Positions 24,931 through 36,766 of a stretch of DNA of 64,000 bases are shown here, piece after piece. The DNA is taken from NCBI GenBank assembly GCA_963920665.1, contig OY987263.1, forward strand, positions 46,783,218 to 46,847,217. Direction: 5' to 3'. Both the position numbers and the translations under genes were made by a program. The notes under the pieces were generated by a model that saw only the letters and a list, made by a program, of their open reading frames with translations, was not told the DNA's origin and ran no database searches. The stretch's first letter is position 1. Each line of letters begins with the position of its first letter. This DNA is from Straminergon stramineum. Its lineage: Eukaryota; Streptophyta; Bryopsida; Hypnales; Calliergonaceae.

Positions 24931-25568
24931 CCCCTAAATGCCTAAGGCACCAAATTTTGGTGTTTCAAAAACTTTGAAGTTAAGTAAAATCCAACCAAAT
25001 TGCTATTATTATTAGTTTGTATTTTTGGAGAATTCTTTTTGAAATCTAGTTTTAGGATCAAAAAGCCGATCTGAAAAATAAAGGATTATGATTTTTCTAT
25101 AGAAGATTTAGTGCAAGGATGCCCATTTCAATCTTGACTTCCCGTAGTGTTGAGGGCTCTTGAAAATGAGCCTCAAATACATTAGATCTTGGAGGCAAAA
25201 TCACATTAGAAATTCATTTAAAAAAATTGTAGAATAGATTTTGGAAAATCGTAAATTGATTGGGGTTGTGCATGTTGGGCCTTATAACCTCATATTTTTT
25301 TAGTGACCAACTTTTTAGAGTTGACATGCAAAAAGTGAATTGAAAAATTTTCACCATTTTTTACACCCTCATGATCAAACATTATAATCTTTCAATCTGT
25401 AAGTGGTATTGTTATGTTTTCTTTTCCTATGTGATCTCTAACATGTCTAGTTTGAATTTGTATGGTTACAATTCAAATGAAATTGGTACAACTTATGAAA
25501 ATGTTGACTTTTTGTTCAATTTAGATCAAATTTCAAGGAGCTCCAAACAAGCCTTAGGCATTTAGGGG
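24931..25568. mobile_element. 638-bp TTAA-flanked MITE (piggyBac-type)
   Basis: Perfect 18-bp inverted termini (CCCCTAAATGCCTAAGGC) are flanked on both sides by TTAA (24927-24930, 25569-25572), the target site of piggyBac elements, whose termini typically begin with CCC. The interior is AT-rich without a coding region. It is nested within the hAT element downstream of the kinase gene, so it would need transposase in trans. A piggyBac transposase pseudogene lies at 61-64 kb, but I found no shared termini linking the two. Confidence 0.85.
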
Positions 25569-25572
25569 TTAA

Positions 25573-26390
25573 AGCAATTGTAGTTTTATTGTTTTAGTGT
25601 GTATACTTATAATGAATCAACTATGAAGAGACGTAATTAGTAAATTCATCACAAATTTACAATGAAGGATTTTAAAGTAATTTATATAAATGATTTGTTT
25701 GAAAAAGGAAGTTGTATCTTATTCACATGAAATCTTTGGAAGCAAACATGAAGCATGTGACCGTATGTCCGTATTTTTGTTGGCATGTAATTTTGAGATT
25801 AAATTGTTATATGTTTTTTTTTTAAGAGAATTTTCTAGTAGCAAATGATTTTATCAATTCAAACAAAATTCTAACGTGATTCATGAAGTGAAATCGAAAA
25901 ACAAAGAGAGTGATTCAATTTTAGTGTTTTTTCAAAAAGGTTGAGGACTTTAGTACTTTTACGGTACTTGGATTTTTAAAAGCCTTTGGGTTTCCAATTT
26001 AGACCCTCAATTTTTTTTTCATTGCATTGTTTTCATAAAATGAACAAAGGAAAATAGGAAATTAAGCTCTAAATGAATGGGTTACAAAATGTATGTATGT
26101 CCAATATTTCCCTAAACCCGAACCCATAATTAATTTGTTATTTTGAGTATTGGTTCTTTGAATATTTATTAAAAAAATCCTTTGAAATTCTATTGTAGCA
26201 CTTGAAAATGAATTATGAAAATAAATGACTTTTCTCTTTACAAATTTGTAAAGTGCAATGTTCTTTTTGTTCATTGCTAAGGACTCTTAGAAATGAGCAT
26301 GAATTGTACCAAATTTCAAAAACAAAATCGCATTAGAAATTCTCTTAGAATAAAAAAATAAAGATAGAGACCAAATTCGGGGAGTCTTAA
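25573..26390. other. AT-rich spacer
   Basis: No gene. A segment near 26272-26350 (AAATGAGC...AAAATCGCATTAGAAATTC) resembles part of the TTAA MITE interior near 25155-25220, so a worn MITE relative may be present. Confidence 0.4.
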
Positions 26391-26731
26391 GTGGTCGGAC
26401 GGGCTCCAGAGACCGCGGACGGGGTGGCGGACGCAGTCGCGAACGAGCCGACGGATTGGTGGACGGGCTCCAGAATCCGCGGACGGGCGGACGGGATGGC
26501 AGACAGGCTCCAGAAACCACGGACGGGGCCGCGAACGGGTGGATGGGTCGCGGACGGGCTCCAGAAACCACGGACGGGCAGATGGGATGGTGGACGGGGT
26601 CGCGGACGGGAAATTACCCTAGGGTAAAAACGAAATTTTCCGAATGTCACAGGATGTCTGGGAGGGGGCGCGGACGTGGATACCGGATGTCTAGACATTG
26701 GCAGCTGCGTCAAGACTCCCTGTCAACCCTA
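26391..26731 (-). repeat. hAT right terminus with GGACGG array
   Basis: A tandem array of about 20-bp units built on GGACGGGCTCCAGAAACCAC occupies 26396-26610. It is followed by the palindrome ACCCTAGGGT (26617-26626) and the end GTCAACCCTA at 26731. The array is strongly GC-rich in AT-rich surroundings. By analogy with Ac, whose sub-terminal AAACGG repeats bind transposase, these are probable transposase-binding sites; that role is inference. Confidence 0.75.
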
Positions 26732-26739
26732 ATGGTGCT
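26732..26739 (+). repeat. Right target-site duplication ATGGTGCT
   Basis: It directly follows the ...GTCAACCCTA terminus and matches 6454-6461 at 8 of 8 bases. Confidence 0.85.
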
Positions 26740-26966
26740 TGTGTTCCATTCATCCAACTTCAATTTTTCATCCAAATTTGTGTCCCATTCACCCACACTA
26801 TCCTATTTACACTACACAAAGTTTAAAACTATTTTTTATTTTACTTTTCGCTATTTTTTGCTTTTAAGTGTTTCTATATTGTTTTTCTTCTAATTTTAAT
26901 ACTTTTCTACTACTTTTCTATAACTTTTTTGTAAAAAAATTTAAAAATATTCCTAAAAGTCAAATG

Positions 26967-28363
26967 TTACTATAATACAATTACACGCCTCCAAACTCGA
27001 AAAACTCCAATCGCAAATTGCGAGAGAAGATGGATGTCTGCCCATTTTTTCTACAGGTTGGCCATCCGCCCATCCGCCTGTCCACCTCCTCAAGAATATA
27101 TTGGATTCCCCAAAATATAAATCAACTTCTAAAGACTAGTATTCAATACTTCAAGCATCCAATGTAACATTAATGACTGAAAAGATAATTTAAGGTGTTC
27201 TCCTACTCATTCAAACCACCATTTTAAAAGCTAAACCCTAAACCCTAAAACTCTAAACCCTATATTGTAAATCTTACATGAATTACTTTAAGCATTGGTG
27301 CATTGGTGCATTGTGTACATTATTTTTGACCTTCCATCACTTTTGCATGTGATTATCAAAATGTACTACAAAAATAAATCTCATGGACTTATTTATTTAT
27401 AGTAATTATTAATGGCTTTTTATTTTTTATGGTGTGCGACATCAAATATTATGTACCACTATACAAATGTGAACTGTGAGAAATTTAATTATTACTTAAA
27501 GTGTTTATTTAAGTTTTGTTGTAAGATGCATTGATATTTGAAAACCCCAAGGTATGCATAGTACTAGCTATTGTATTATTTTATTAGAGAATGTTTATAA
27601 AAAGAATATTTGAAGCACATTACTATAATTCCATATATTTTTATGTAGCTCAAGTTCAACATGTATTATTGTAAGTGCATCTAATAGTGACATATACAAA
27701 ACAAATAAAATGTTATATTTTAGATTCTTGTATAATGTTACTATGTCAAATAGGTACTTTCAAAATATATGGTTTTATTTTACTAGATTGCACTTTATTA
27801 TATCAAAGTTAGAAGACAACCACATATTTTTTAATTGAATACTATACATTTGTATAGTGGTACATAATATTTGATGTCGCACACCGTAAAAAATAAAAAG
27901 ACATTAATAATTACTATAAATAAATAAGTCCATGAGATTTATTTTTGTAGTACATTTTGATAATCACATGCAAAAGTGATGGAAGGTCAAAAATAATGTA
28001 CACAATGCACCAATGCACCAATGCACCAACGCTTAAAGTAATTCATGTAAGATTTACAATATAGGGTTTAGAGTTTTAGGATTTAGGGTTTAGCTTTTAG
28101 AATGGTGGTTTGAATGAGTAGGAGAACACCTTAAATTATCCTTTCAGTCATTAATGTTACATTGGATGCTTGAAGTATTGAATACTAGTCTTTAGAAGTT
28201 GATTTATCTTTTGGGGAATCCAATATATTCTTGAGGAGGCAGACGGGGGGATGGGCGGACGGCAGATGAGTGGACGGCCAACATGTATGAAAAATGGGCA
28301 GACATCCATCTTCTCTCGCAATTTGCAATTGGAGTTTTTTGAGTTTGGGGGCATGTAATATAC
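26967..28363. repeat. 1.4-kb foldback repeat with about 500-bp arms
   Basis: Left arm about 26967-27470 and right arm about 27844-28363 are inverted copies with scattered differences, separated by about 370 bp of AT-rich DNA. Each arm holds, from outside in, a GCAAATTGCGAGAGAAGATG block, a GGACGG-type cluster, a telomere-like CCCTAAACCCTAAA block, and a GCATTGGTGCATTGGTGC microrepeat with one extra unit in the right arm. The structure is that of a foldback or long-TIR non-autonomous element. The target duplication was not resolved. Confidence 0.8.
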
Positions 28364-28697
28364 CATTGGAAAGGTATTTGGAAGACCTTTCAAACAGTAT
28401 ATTACACGCCCAAAAATTGCACGAAATGAAGCCGCAAATTGCGAGAGAAGATGATTGTCCGCCTATTCATCGAATAGGTTGGTTGTCCACATCATCTGAC
28501 GTTTGCCCCATCCAGCAGTCCGTCATCCACCCGTCTACTGTCCGCCCTCCACCCGTCATCCCTCCACCCCATCCACCCACTCCTTGACAACAATTGGACA
28601 ACGTCTGATTGTGTCCTCTGAAATCAAACGTTCGGGCGTCTAGACATCCAATTTTCGGATGCGATTTTGCCGTGGACATACGTCCGGGACAACCCTG
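28364..28697 (+). repeat. Orphan hAT-type terminus
   Basis: A second hairpin module (GTATATTACACGCCC and GCAAATTGCGAGAG), a GTCCGCC cluster and a terminus ...CGGGACAACCCTG ending at 28697 are present. Read inward, the last 60 bp match the left end of the 20-kb element (CAGGGTTG, GGCAAAATCG, CCGAAAATTGGA). The following 8 bp (ATCTTTGG) are not duplicated beside any matching left end in this window, so the partner end is lost or outside. Confidence 0.55.
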
Positions 28698-28699
28698 AT

Positions 28700-31600
28700 C
28701 TTTGGATAGAATTTACATTCATATCAAAAAATTGAAGGTGAACAATAGAAAAGATATAATTGAAAATGGTAATGTTATGGTAATTGTAGACCACAAATAC
28801 TAATTAGGATATTTTTTAACTATATTAATACATCATCAACTCTCTTCATTTATTTTGTACATAGAAGAGGTTTGGGAGCAGTAATGTTTTTTATATAGAT
28901 ATGAGTCCAAGTTAATTGATTTTGGTATATGTGTTATATGTAATTAGATAATTATGGTTTACACTATCAGTCTTAACTTTCAATTGATAGAATGACCAAA
29001 ATGTATCGCTCATTTCTAGGTTGTAGTGGTAAGAACAATTATATGAAGGACCTTCAGAAACTGAGATAATAGAGAGAAGATATCATATCCTAAAACTTTA
29101 GATAGTGATACCATGCATTTGAAGGTATTTTTAAAAGACTAGTATCTTATCCTGTATGATGACCATATTGATTTAGGGTTCTTTTGATACTTACTATCAT
29201 AGTAGTTCGTATTAATTTTAAAGTATAGTATGTTGAACGTGCAATGCTTGTCCTAAGAGTGGAAAATAGTCAAGACTTGGATGCGGTTTCCAAGGAAAAC
29301 ATATATTTTTTTAGTTCAATTTCCTTTAGTTCTTGTATTATGTGAATTGTTATTTAAGTTAGAGTTTTCAATGTCAATAATGTCAACTTCATTATTCTCT
29401 ACTTCATTTCCAATTAATTATACGATAATCATATTTTAGTGTATTGTCTTGTACTTCAATTTTAAATTAATGTATACAAAGTTTAATTGATTTCTTTTTT
29501 TATGTAGTGTTTGATAATGTAGATCCATTTTCTTTTATGTGTTCATAATCTTTTTTGTTTTAATATATTATAATTTTTTTTTATCTTGTATTGTTTTTTT
29601 GTAATTCTGAAATGCTTTAGAATTCCTTTAAACTAAAATTTTATAATTCTTTTATTTGTTTGTTTTATTTTCTTTTCCTTTATGTTAAATTTATTTTATT
29701 TTTTCTTATTGGATGTTATGGATTTTATCTTCAAATTAATAAATTTTATATCATTTTCATTTTTTTTTCATATAATGTACTCTAGTCAATGTCTTCGAAT
29801 GTCTTCGTCTTTTCTTTTTTCAAATTATTTCCTTAAACACTTGAAAGTATCAATAGGTGAAACCTATTATACAATACTTTCATTAGTATAAACTTCTGAC
29901 TTAGGAGGTTTAAATTTATTATGGCTTGACATCCATCTTTGAACCTTGTATTCATAGCACGAGGGACTTGTTTAGAAGTGTGCCCCATGAAAAATTCAAT
30001 GAAGATTTTAGGAAATCATGCCTTCTATAAAAAATTATTGGGCGTTTACATACTTTAAATTGTTTTTTGCCTCTATGAAGTACTAGTTTTTATCATTGTT
30101 TTATGGAGAAGTTGCCATTGATTGTTTGTTTATTGCAAATGCTAGTATTTCTTGAAGGTGTTCTTTCCGCACAAAAGTCTTGGGACTCGCATGATTTGAT
30201 TTGGATCTTTGATTCATTGCTCACAAGGGGAGTAATGCTTGAGATGCTTAATTTCAATGAGGATATGGGTTTTTTTGTAGAGGACTAAACGAGGTCAAAC
30301 AAAGAATCATAAAGAGGTACTAATACAAGAACTTGTAATGTGTGGAGACCTCTTGCTTTAGAGCAACTGAAACTCACGTAGTATGTACTTCTACCCAATC
30401 ATTTTCTATATTTGCATGACTCAAAAAGATAGCGTTCTAGTGCTTTTAGTTTGACTTCAATGCATATTTGTTGCAACCTATGTTTTTAGATTGTGACATT
30501 GGAATTTGTCATTTGAATAATTAGGGGATATACTTCTCAATTTCTATCTTAAAAATAAAAAAGAACATATGGAGTTGCAATAGAGTAGTAGAAGTTTGGG
30601 TGGAATTAAGTATAGAAGTTTGTATTAGAGACATTTGAGAATATGAAAAATGAAAACTTATTATGTGGAAGAAGAGTACAATATTTTTTTGAAAACCTAT
30701 CGTAGTGAACAAGAAATTGTGGTTCTACATAATGAAATTTCAAATTTATTGAAGTTCAAATTTGCATTTGATTAATAGTGAATTAGTTATTAAATAATTA
30801 ATTAAATTTTCAATCAAGAAGTTATTTATACATAGAGGTAGTTTCTACATAAAAAGAAATGTTTGAACTTTGAACCACCACAAAAAACACTTAAGATATT
30901 TATATTTCATTTTATAGAAATTTTTATTCATTAATTTTTTTTAAGTTCATTTTACTACATTAGGAAAATTGATTGGCAATGCTTGTGGTTGTTGACAATA
31001 GAATGAGTACTTGATGAATTTGTAGGTCTCGTATGTTGTTTTATTTCTCAACAAAACACAATGCCAATTATGTTGGAAATTTGAACATGTAATAGTTGTT
31101 ATTCACTATATCCTAACAATTGTTATTGTTAGGATGAAGTTTTTTTAGGAGAGGTACCTGACATTGAAATCTATTATAATGTATGTTGATTACTCCAAAT
31201 TAAAGTTTCCATCAATGATTAGGAGATTGCAAATGTTAAAATTCCCGAAAGGTGATTTCTTAAAAGGAAACACTTGGCACTTACAAGATATTGATCTTTA
31301 ATTAAATGCGTACAAGGAAAGTGATGCAGGAGATGTACATAGTGATTGATGTTATGACTTCTCTTTGTATAGGAGTGATAAGAGCCAAGCACAATATTAG
31401 AGGGAGGTACAAGTTCAATTACATGTGTTTCACAACGACTGACCGCCTTCAGAGCAACTGAAACTCAAGTATCAGGTATATTAACCAAATTGTTTTTTAT
31501 AGTGGCAATTTTGGATTAAGGCATTGTTTTGCTCAAAGTTTTGTAGAATGCATACCGGGTGCAAGCTATATTCATGGGAAGGAATATTGGAGATTGGAAT

Positions 31601-32290
31601 TTAAATTATCAAGGGATTTACTTGTCAATGTACATGTTCAAAATGTAAAGAAGTAGTTGATGTTGCAATAGAGTAGTGTTATTGAACAAAATTCGGTGAG
31701 AATTATTTGAAAGAGTTGTAGAGGAAATAGTGGAAAACAGAAGTAGTGAAAGCTTATAATAGTTAGCGAAATTGCAATTCCATGGCTACTTATGTGAAAT
31801 TGATCTATTCTAGTCAAAGGCTATCATGAACTTCTATACAATTCACATTTACAATGAAGGATTGGAAGTGGAAATTGTTTGTATAGGAAAAATGATGATG
31901 GTTTTTTGTTTGTTGAACTATAATACTTTCTATTATTTTTTTATGTCTTGTTCAGTAGTATGACATCATTCAAAATTTACATTCATTTGTTTGTACTTCA
32001 AACATGCATGTAGTGTTTATATTAATGAACATTTACCTTTGTTTAATAGAACTTTGGTGTAGAAGTTCCAATGGTAGTTCCATGTAGTCCCTCTGAACCC
32101 CTTTCTTTAAGCCTTGAATATTTGTGGAATACACTTGAACTAAACATTGACTTCTCTATATTGTAAGTTGGAATTTTTATAATGTGTACTACAAACAGTT
32201 GTTATAGTTTGAAAGTAGTTGTTGTCTATTTTAAAATGTTGTACTATTCTTTTAATGAATGAATTACACTTTTAATTGTATTCGTAGAAC
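28700..32290. other. AT-rich region without recognisable gene
   Basis: Reading frames are short and none carries a known motif. The phrase AGAGCAACTGAAACTCA occurs near 30362 and again near 31452 with partly similar surroundings, suggesting a diverged direct repeat of roughly 1.1-kb spacing. The far end is the leader of the gene starting at 32294. Confidence 0.45.
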
Positions 32291-32293
32291 ATC

Positions 32294-35200
32294 ATGGCAC
32301 CCAAAGTGCATTCGAATTGGTTGGAACATGGATGGTGGATAGTAGCGAACGGTTTGGAGAAGCCCTTTCTATGGATCACGGACTTTCCAATTGAAGAAGG
32401 GCAATTTTGGAGTGCTTTGGGTACCTCATATGGAGCCATTGAAAGCCTTGGAGGCACCGTTGAAGGAAGACTCACTGTGGCAGTGACCAACAATGAAATG
32501 GTCTTTGAAAAGTACAAATTGAGGAAGAGGCTCATGATGGCACTAATACCACTAGAGCTTGTTCTAGTTTTATCTCCTATGCATGGTTTGAAGACATTGG
32601 TGAAGTTCTAAAAGGATATGTCTGATGAATTGAAGCTTCGAAGAGAAGAATCTGTTAAAAAGTTGAAGGACTCAACCCCTAAGCAACTGTTTGAAACACG
32701 TCGACGATATGTGCAAATTTGCAATTACAAGGAGCTTCAAATGATTGACCCTATTGACACCAAACAACAACCTCCGCCTAGGGAACCTAAAAATACAAAC
32801 GATTTATATCGACTTTATGTAGCTTTTGTGAAATAGAATTGGTTTATGGTGGTTGAATGGAACAAAAAACGTGCAACTATTGAGGAAGAAAGTGCACAAC
32901 ATTCACATAAAGGGGAAGTTTCCAAAAGACAAAGAGCACATCGTCATTGTCTTGTATCAGTGGCACTAGGGGTTGTAGTTGAGTCTTCAAGGGAGAATGA
33001 AACTATAAGGCAGGAAGAGGCAATATTGCAAGGTAGTGCATCAATTTTTCCACCATTAGTGGAGGTGGAGCATGGAGAAGAATCTATGAAACCACAACAA
33101 AGTAGTTTTCAAGCACATGTACACAATGAAGTACATGGTGCCCTGGGAATTTTAATTGAAAGTGAAGTTGAAGCTCCCAGAACAATCTTAGAAGTTGGAT
33201 CAAGGTTAGGAGTTCAAAGAGTATACTCTAGAAGACAAACGAATAGGACATGAGTAATATTGTCCAATACAAATGTAGGAAGATCTAGTGTTGGTAGGGG
33301 ACGAGATGCTGATGAAAGACGGGGTCAAATGATTGCCAAACCTTATTCTCAATTGGAGGACATTGCAGAAGAAGAACAAAGGCTTCACGTACTGAAAATG
33401 GGTTCTCAAGAAGAACAAAGTCTGCACACTAGGAGTGTAGTACAAAAACATCGTAAAAGAGCAACAAGAGAAGGACCTCCTCCTCAAGGCAATGATGGAG
33501 GTCATGAAGTAGATGATGATGATTCTGGTGAGGAAGAGCTCGAGGAAGCACATACTACTATACCATTACATACAGTAGCAAAACCACTAGTGGTTTTCCC
33601 TACATAGATGGAGTACAAGGCAGGATATATTTGAAAGTAGGGTACATTTTTCAATGCAAACATTGATAGTATTTGGGATGTAGTGAATGCAGAGACGAAC
33701 CATAGGATGCTAATGGAATGGCAAGTGACTAAGATGTACCAACCTTTGAAGGGATTTGAAGCTGAAGGAATTAGTACAATGACGCTTCGTCCAATAGTGT
33801 ATCAGTATGAGAATACCAATGAAGATGGAGAAACAAAGAAAGTAGAGGTTCCATTTAGTCATGAAGGTGCTGCATGAGAATTCGATGTTGCATTTTTGAC
33901 GCATTGTCAAGCAGATCCATCTATCCCGAGGAATGAGGTGCGGACTCAGTGGTTGGAAAGTAATATTGTTTGGGAGCCTATGGATGGGCAGCATATTGTA
34001 GGTGCTTGTAAACAAAGTCAACGTGATTACCAGGAGGGTAATATCTCTAAGGAGGAGTATGTGATGCAATTTGCAAGACGAAAAGCAAAGTTTGTAGTTT
34101 GCAATAATCCTCAATTCTACATTGAAGCGTCGATCAAAATAAACCCAAGGGAGTTTGTTCAGACATTTTACACCACGTATTACAAAAACCTAATCAAGCT
34201 ACGTGATATTTTGAAAGCTTGTAGAAGACCTAGTGTTGCTGCAAAAGTTGATGATGTATACTGAGCGAAGCCATTGACAATGGCAGCAAGTGCATTGCAT
34301 TGGAGTCAAAACTTACGACAACGTATGTCATTGCGGGAGTTGTCCAAAAAAATGATCGACTACACAAGGCATGCCTAGAATGAAGAGGAGGAGGCATTTC
34401 AGGTGATATTGTAGGTGTGTAATGATTATGAAGAAGGGAAGTTGTTCTTCTATAAGAAGTCAGAGGAAAGTGGAAGAAAATGACAAGAGAGTAAAATTTG
34501 GATGTAACAGTGGATGGGAATCCCAAGAGGAAGAGGATGGAGAAGACATGGTTGAGACCTTTGAGTAGAGTCTCCAAAGAGACCTATTTATGTGTAGTCA
34601 AGCAAATAGCAACAAAGCATGTGGTTGATGGGAGCCGACCATTACAACATTACTATTTCAATAATGCAACATCTCCAAACCCCCCAAAGATATTGTAGCT
34701 TATGCGGTGGATGGTGTGCAGCGAAAGGATGCGGTGAGGAATCAAATTCGGTTTTTGATGGTGGAAGCAAGGGATGAACATCCATTGTCAATGGATGATT
34801 TTTTTCACAATAGATCCAAGTAAATATGGATCTGATGGAGGAAGGCAATTCACATTGATGGGGAAGACATTTGATACTAATTCAAAGACTCTGTGGTGTT
34901 CTCCAACTATAAAGACAGTTAATTTGTTGAGTAGTATTGATCATTTGATTCCAACGTTTCTTAGGCAACACTTTACGGATGTCAGAGCTGGTCATAGAGG
35001 TTATACAAGCTATGTCGAGATGTCGAGGATGTTTCAAATGCCCGATGGGATTGGCAAGTCGCACTGTCGATAATTCAACACCAAGAGAGAGAAAAATCAA
35101 TGCACGTGAGGTGCAAAGCAGGTTTCTTTGAGGATGATTACATTGAATTGAAGAAACCATGTTTATGGATTTTTGATTGGAGACGTGGAGGTTCAAAAGG

Positions 35201-36766
35201 GTTAGATGGAGAATGGTCAAGTGAAGATTACAACAAGGTGATGCATCAAATTCAGAATTGGATGTCTTCAATTCCATAGTGGACCGCCATATTAATTTTT
35301 CCACCTGGTGTATATTTTGACGAAGCAATGCAATTGAGAATGTCTTTGCCAAAGAATAGTCATTGTTTGAAGAGTTCATGGATATTCAAAAGACAAATTG
35401 TTTCATCATATGTGCATGATCTACATCATGGTGAGCAACTCCAACGTACAGTGTAGGCAATGTAGGACATCACCATCATTATGCAGTACCCACATGGAAG
35501 TGGACCTATGGAGAACCTTCCTTACAACATGGAGGAGTTAGATGTGGTGTTTCAAGACACTTGGAGTAGAGAAGTGATGCCACGAGTTGAAGATAAGGTA
35601 GAGAGGACACCAATGGAGTTGAAGAGAATGGTACAGATGTATCTACCTAAGAATTGGGGGTTGGTGACATTGAGCATTACCATGGTTGTCCCCGGGATTT
35701 TAGAAAATGGCTTTGTGGGCAAGGAAATTATCATCATGGAAGGCGGCACAATACGCATATAGTTTGTATACAATACATTGCAGTTGATGTATGGGGATAA
35801 AATGGTGATGATAAACAGTGTCAACACATTAGCCAAATGGAGATCCTCGTAAGTGTTGAGTATGGGAGAGAAATCGCCTAATTACGATCTTTCTAAAGTA
35901 GAAATGAGTGTACCACATAGTAGGCTTGAGAGGATACTACAATCATAGAGTGACTCATCGGATGTGTAAGAAATAGTTGAAAGGATTGAAAGAGAGAAGC
36001 GGAAGGAAAAGAGATTGCAATTGATTCAAGAGCTTCATCATTAAGCAAAGGTGGTAGTGACTCTGAGTAGATGAACTCTAATGATTTATGTAGTGGTGGA
36101 CGAAGTTTGGGATCTATTGACACTGATGTTGAAAGTGACTTCTACAAAGACCAAGAAGACTTGCAAGAAATGGAAGAGGACCCTAATTATGCTCCAATAA
36201 TAGTAAAAAATAACATGGAGATTGTAGTAGCAACAAATGTCGAAGTTCATGTAGGAGAAAGTGAAAGTATACCTATAGCAATAGATGTTGAAGTTCATAT
36301 GGGAGAAATGGAAGGTTTTTTGGCAATAGCAACAAATGTTGAAGTTCTTGTGGAAGAAATTGAAGGTATACCAGCAGCAACAGATGTGAAAGTTCATATC
36401 AAAGAAATTGAAGGTATATCAAAAGCAACAGATGTAGAACTTTATATAAAAGAAATTGAAGGTATACCGAGAGCAACGGATGTAGAAGTTCATGTTGAAG
36501 AAATTGAAGGTATACTAAGAGCAATAGATGTAGAAGTTCATATTGAAGAAATTGAAGGTATACTGGCAGTAATGAAACCCATGTTAGCATTGTCAATGTT
36601 CACATCTTTAGACTCTATGAGCTTGACTCTAGGTGAGGGTGGATATTTTTTCAATAAAGAGAATGAACAATTTGTTCAAATAGGAAATGAAAGACGTTAT
36701 ATTTATGAGCGGACTTTTTCTATTTTCGAAGAATCTATCGAATCACCATCTTTTGTAGAGGGGTGT
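32294..36766 (+). pseudogene. Long decayed gene with DGQH motif and 16-residue repeats
   Basis: From ATG 32294 one frame stays coherent to about 34490, broken only by single stops (TAA 32609, TAG 32834, TGA 33251 and others). Coding-like sequence then continues through at least three frame changes to 36766. Visible parts are a basic/acidic linker (32.6-33.6 kb); EPMDGQHIVGAC near 33980, resembling the DGQHR motif of ParB/sulfiredoxin-fold proteins; a conserved-looking block with FYIEASIKINPREF; a later part with IFDWRRGGSKGLDGEWS and IFPPGVYFD near 35170-35320; and an acidic tail with seven 16-residue repeats. Function unknown: the DGQH resemblance suggests a ParB-like fold, but without homologues it is only a hint. 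The gene is cut at 36766 by the 2.0-kb repeat; tail-like coding sequence resumes beyond it. It lies outside the 20-kb hAT element. Confidence 0.6.
36230..36568 (+). repeat. 48-bp coding tandem repeat, seven units
   Basis: Seven units encode variants of ATDVEVHVEEIEGIPR, 16 residues each, with one unit a codon longer. The repeat is acidic and amphipathic and stays in frame, so it was probably expanded while the gene was translated. Confidence 0.8.

Larger units (their letters stand above)
6462..26731. mobile_element. 20.27-kb hAT-superfamily transposon carrying cargo genes
   Basis: The element is bounded by a perfect 8-bp direct repeat ATGGTGCT (6454-6461 and 26732-26739), the target-duplication length of hAT elements. 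Its ends are CAGGGTTGAC on the left and, read inward from the right, TAGGGTTGAC, matching the C/T-A-x-x-G start typical of hAT termini. About 105 bp inside each end lies the same palindrome ACCC(T)RGGGT (near 6571 and 26617), and both ends carry GC-rich GGACGG/GCGGAC motifs that resemble sub-terminal transposase-binding arrays in layout. Inside are a decayed hAT transposase, a zinc/coiled-coil/RING gene, a paralogue of its N-terminus and a kinase-like gene, plus nested insertions (2.0-kb repeat, 255-bp MITE, 638-bp TTAA MITE). All genes carry stops, so this copy is not autonomous. The size is far above the usual few kb for hAT elements. Some cargo could itself be nested insertions. Confidence 0.85.

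Noticed and set aside
26391..26893. Arg/Gly/Thr-rich frames in the GGACGG array as proteins
   Set aside because: Composition follows from the tandem DNA repeat in every frame and on both strands; no start context or domain.
6462..28697. A 22-kb element pairing the left hAT end with the terminus at 28697
   Set aside because: Those ends are more similar in their first 60 bp, but the flanking 8-mers (ATGGTGCT, ATCTTTGG) do not match, whereas the 26731 end gives a perfect duplication.
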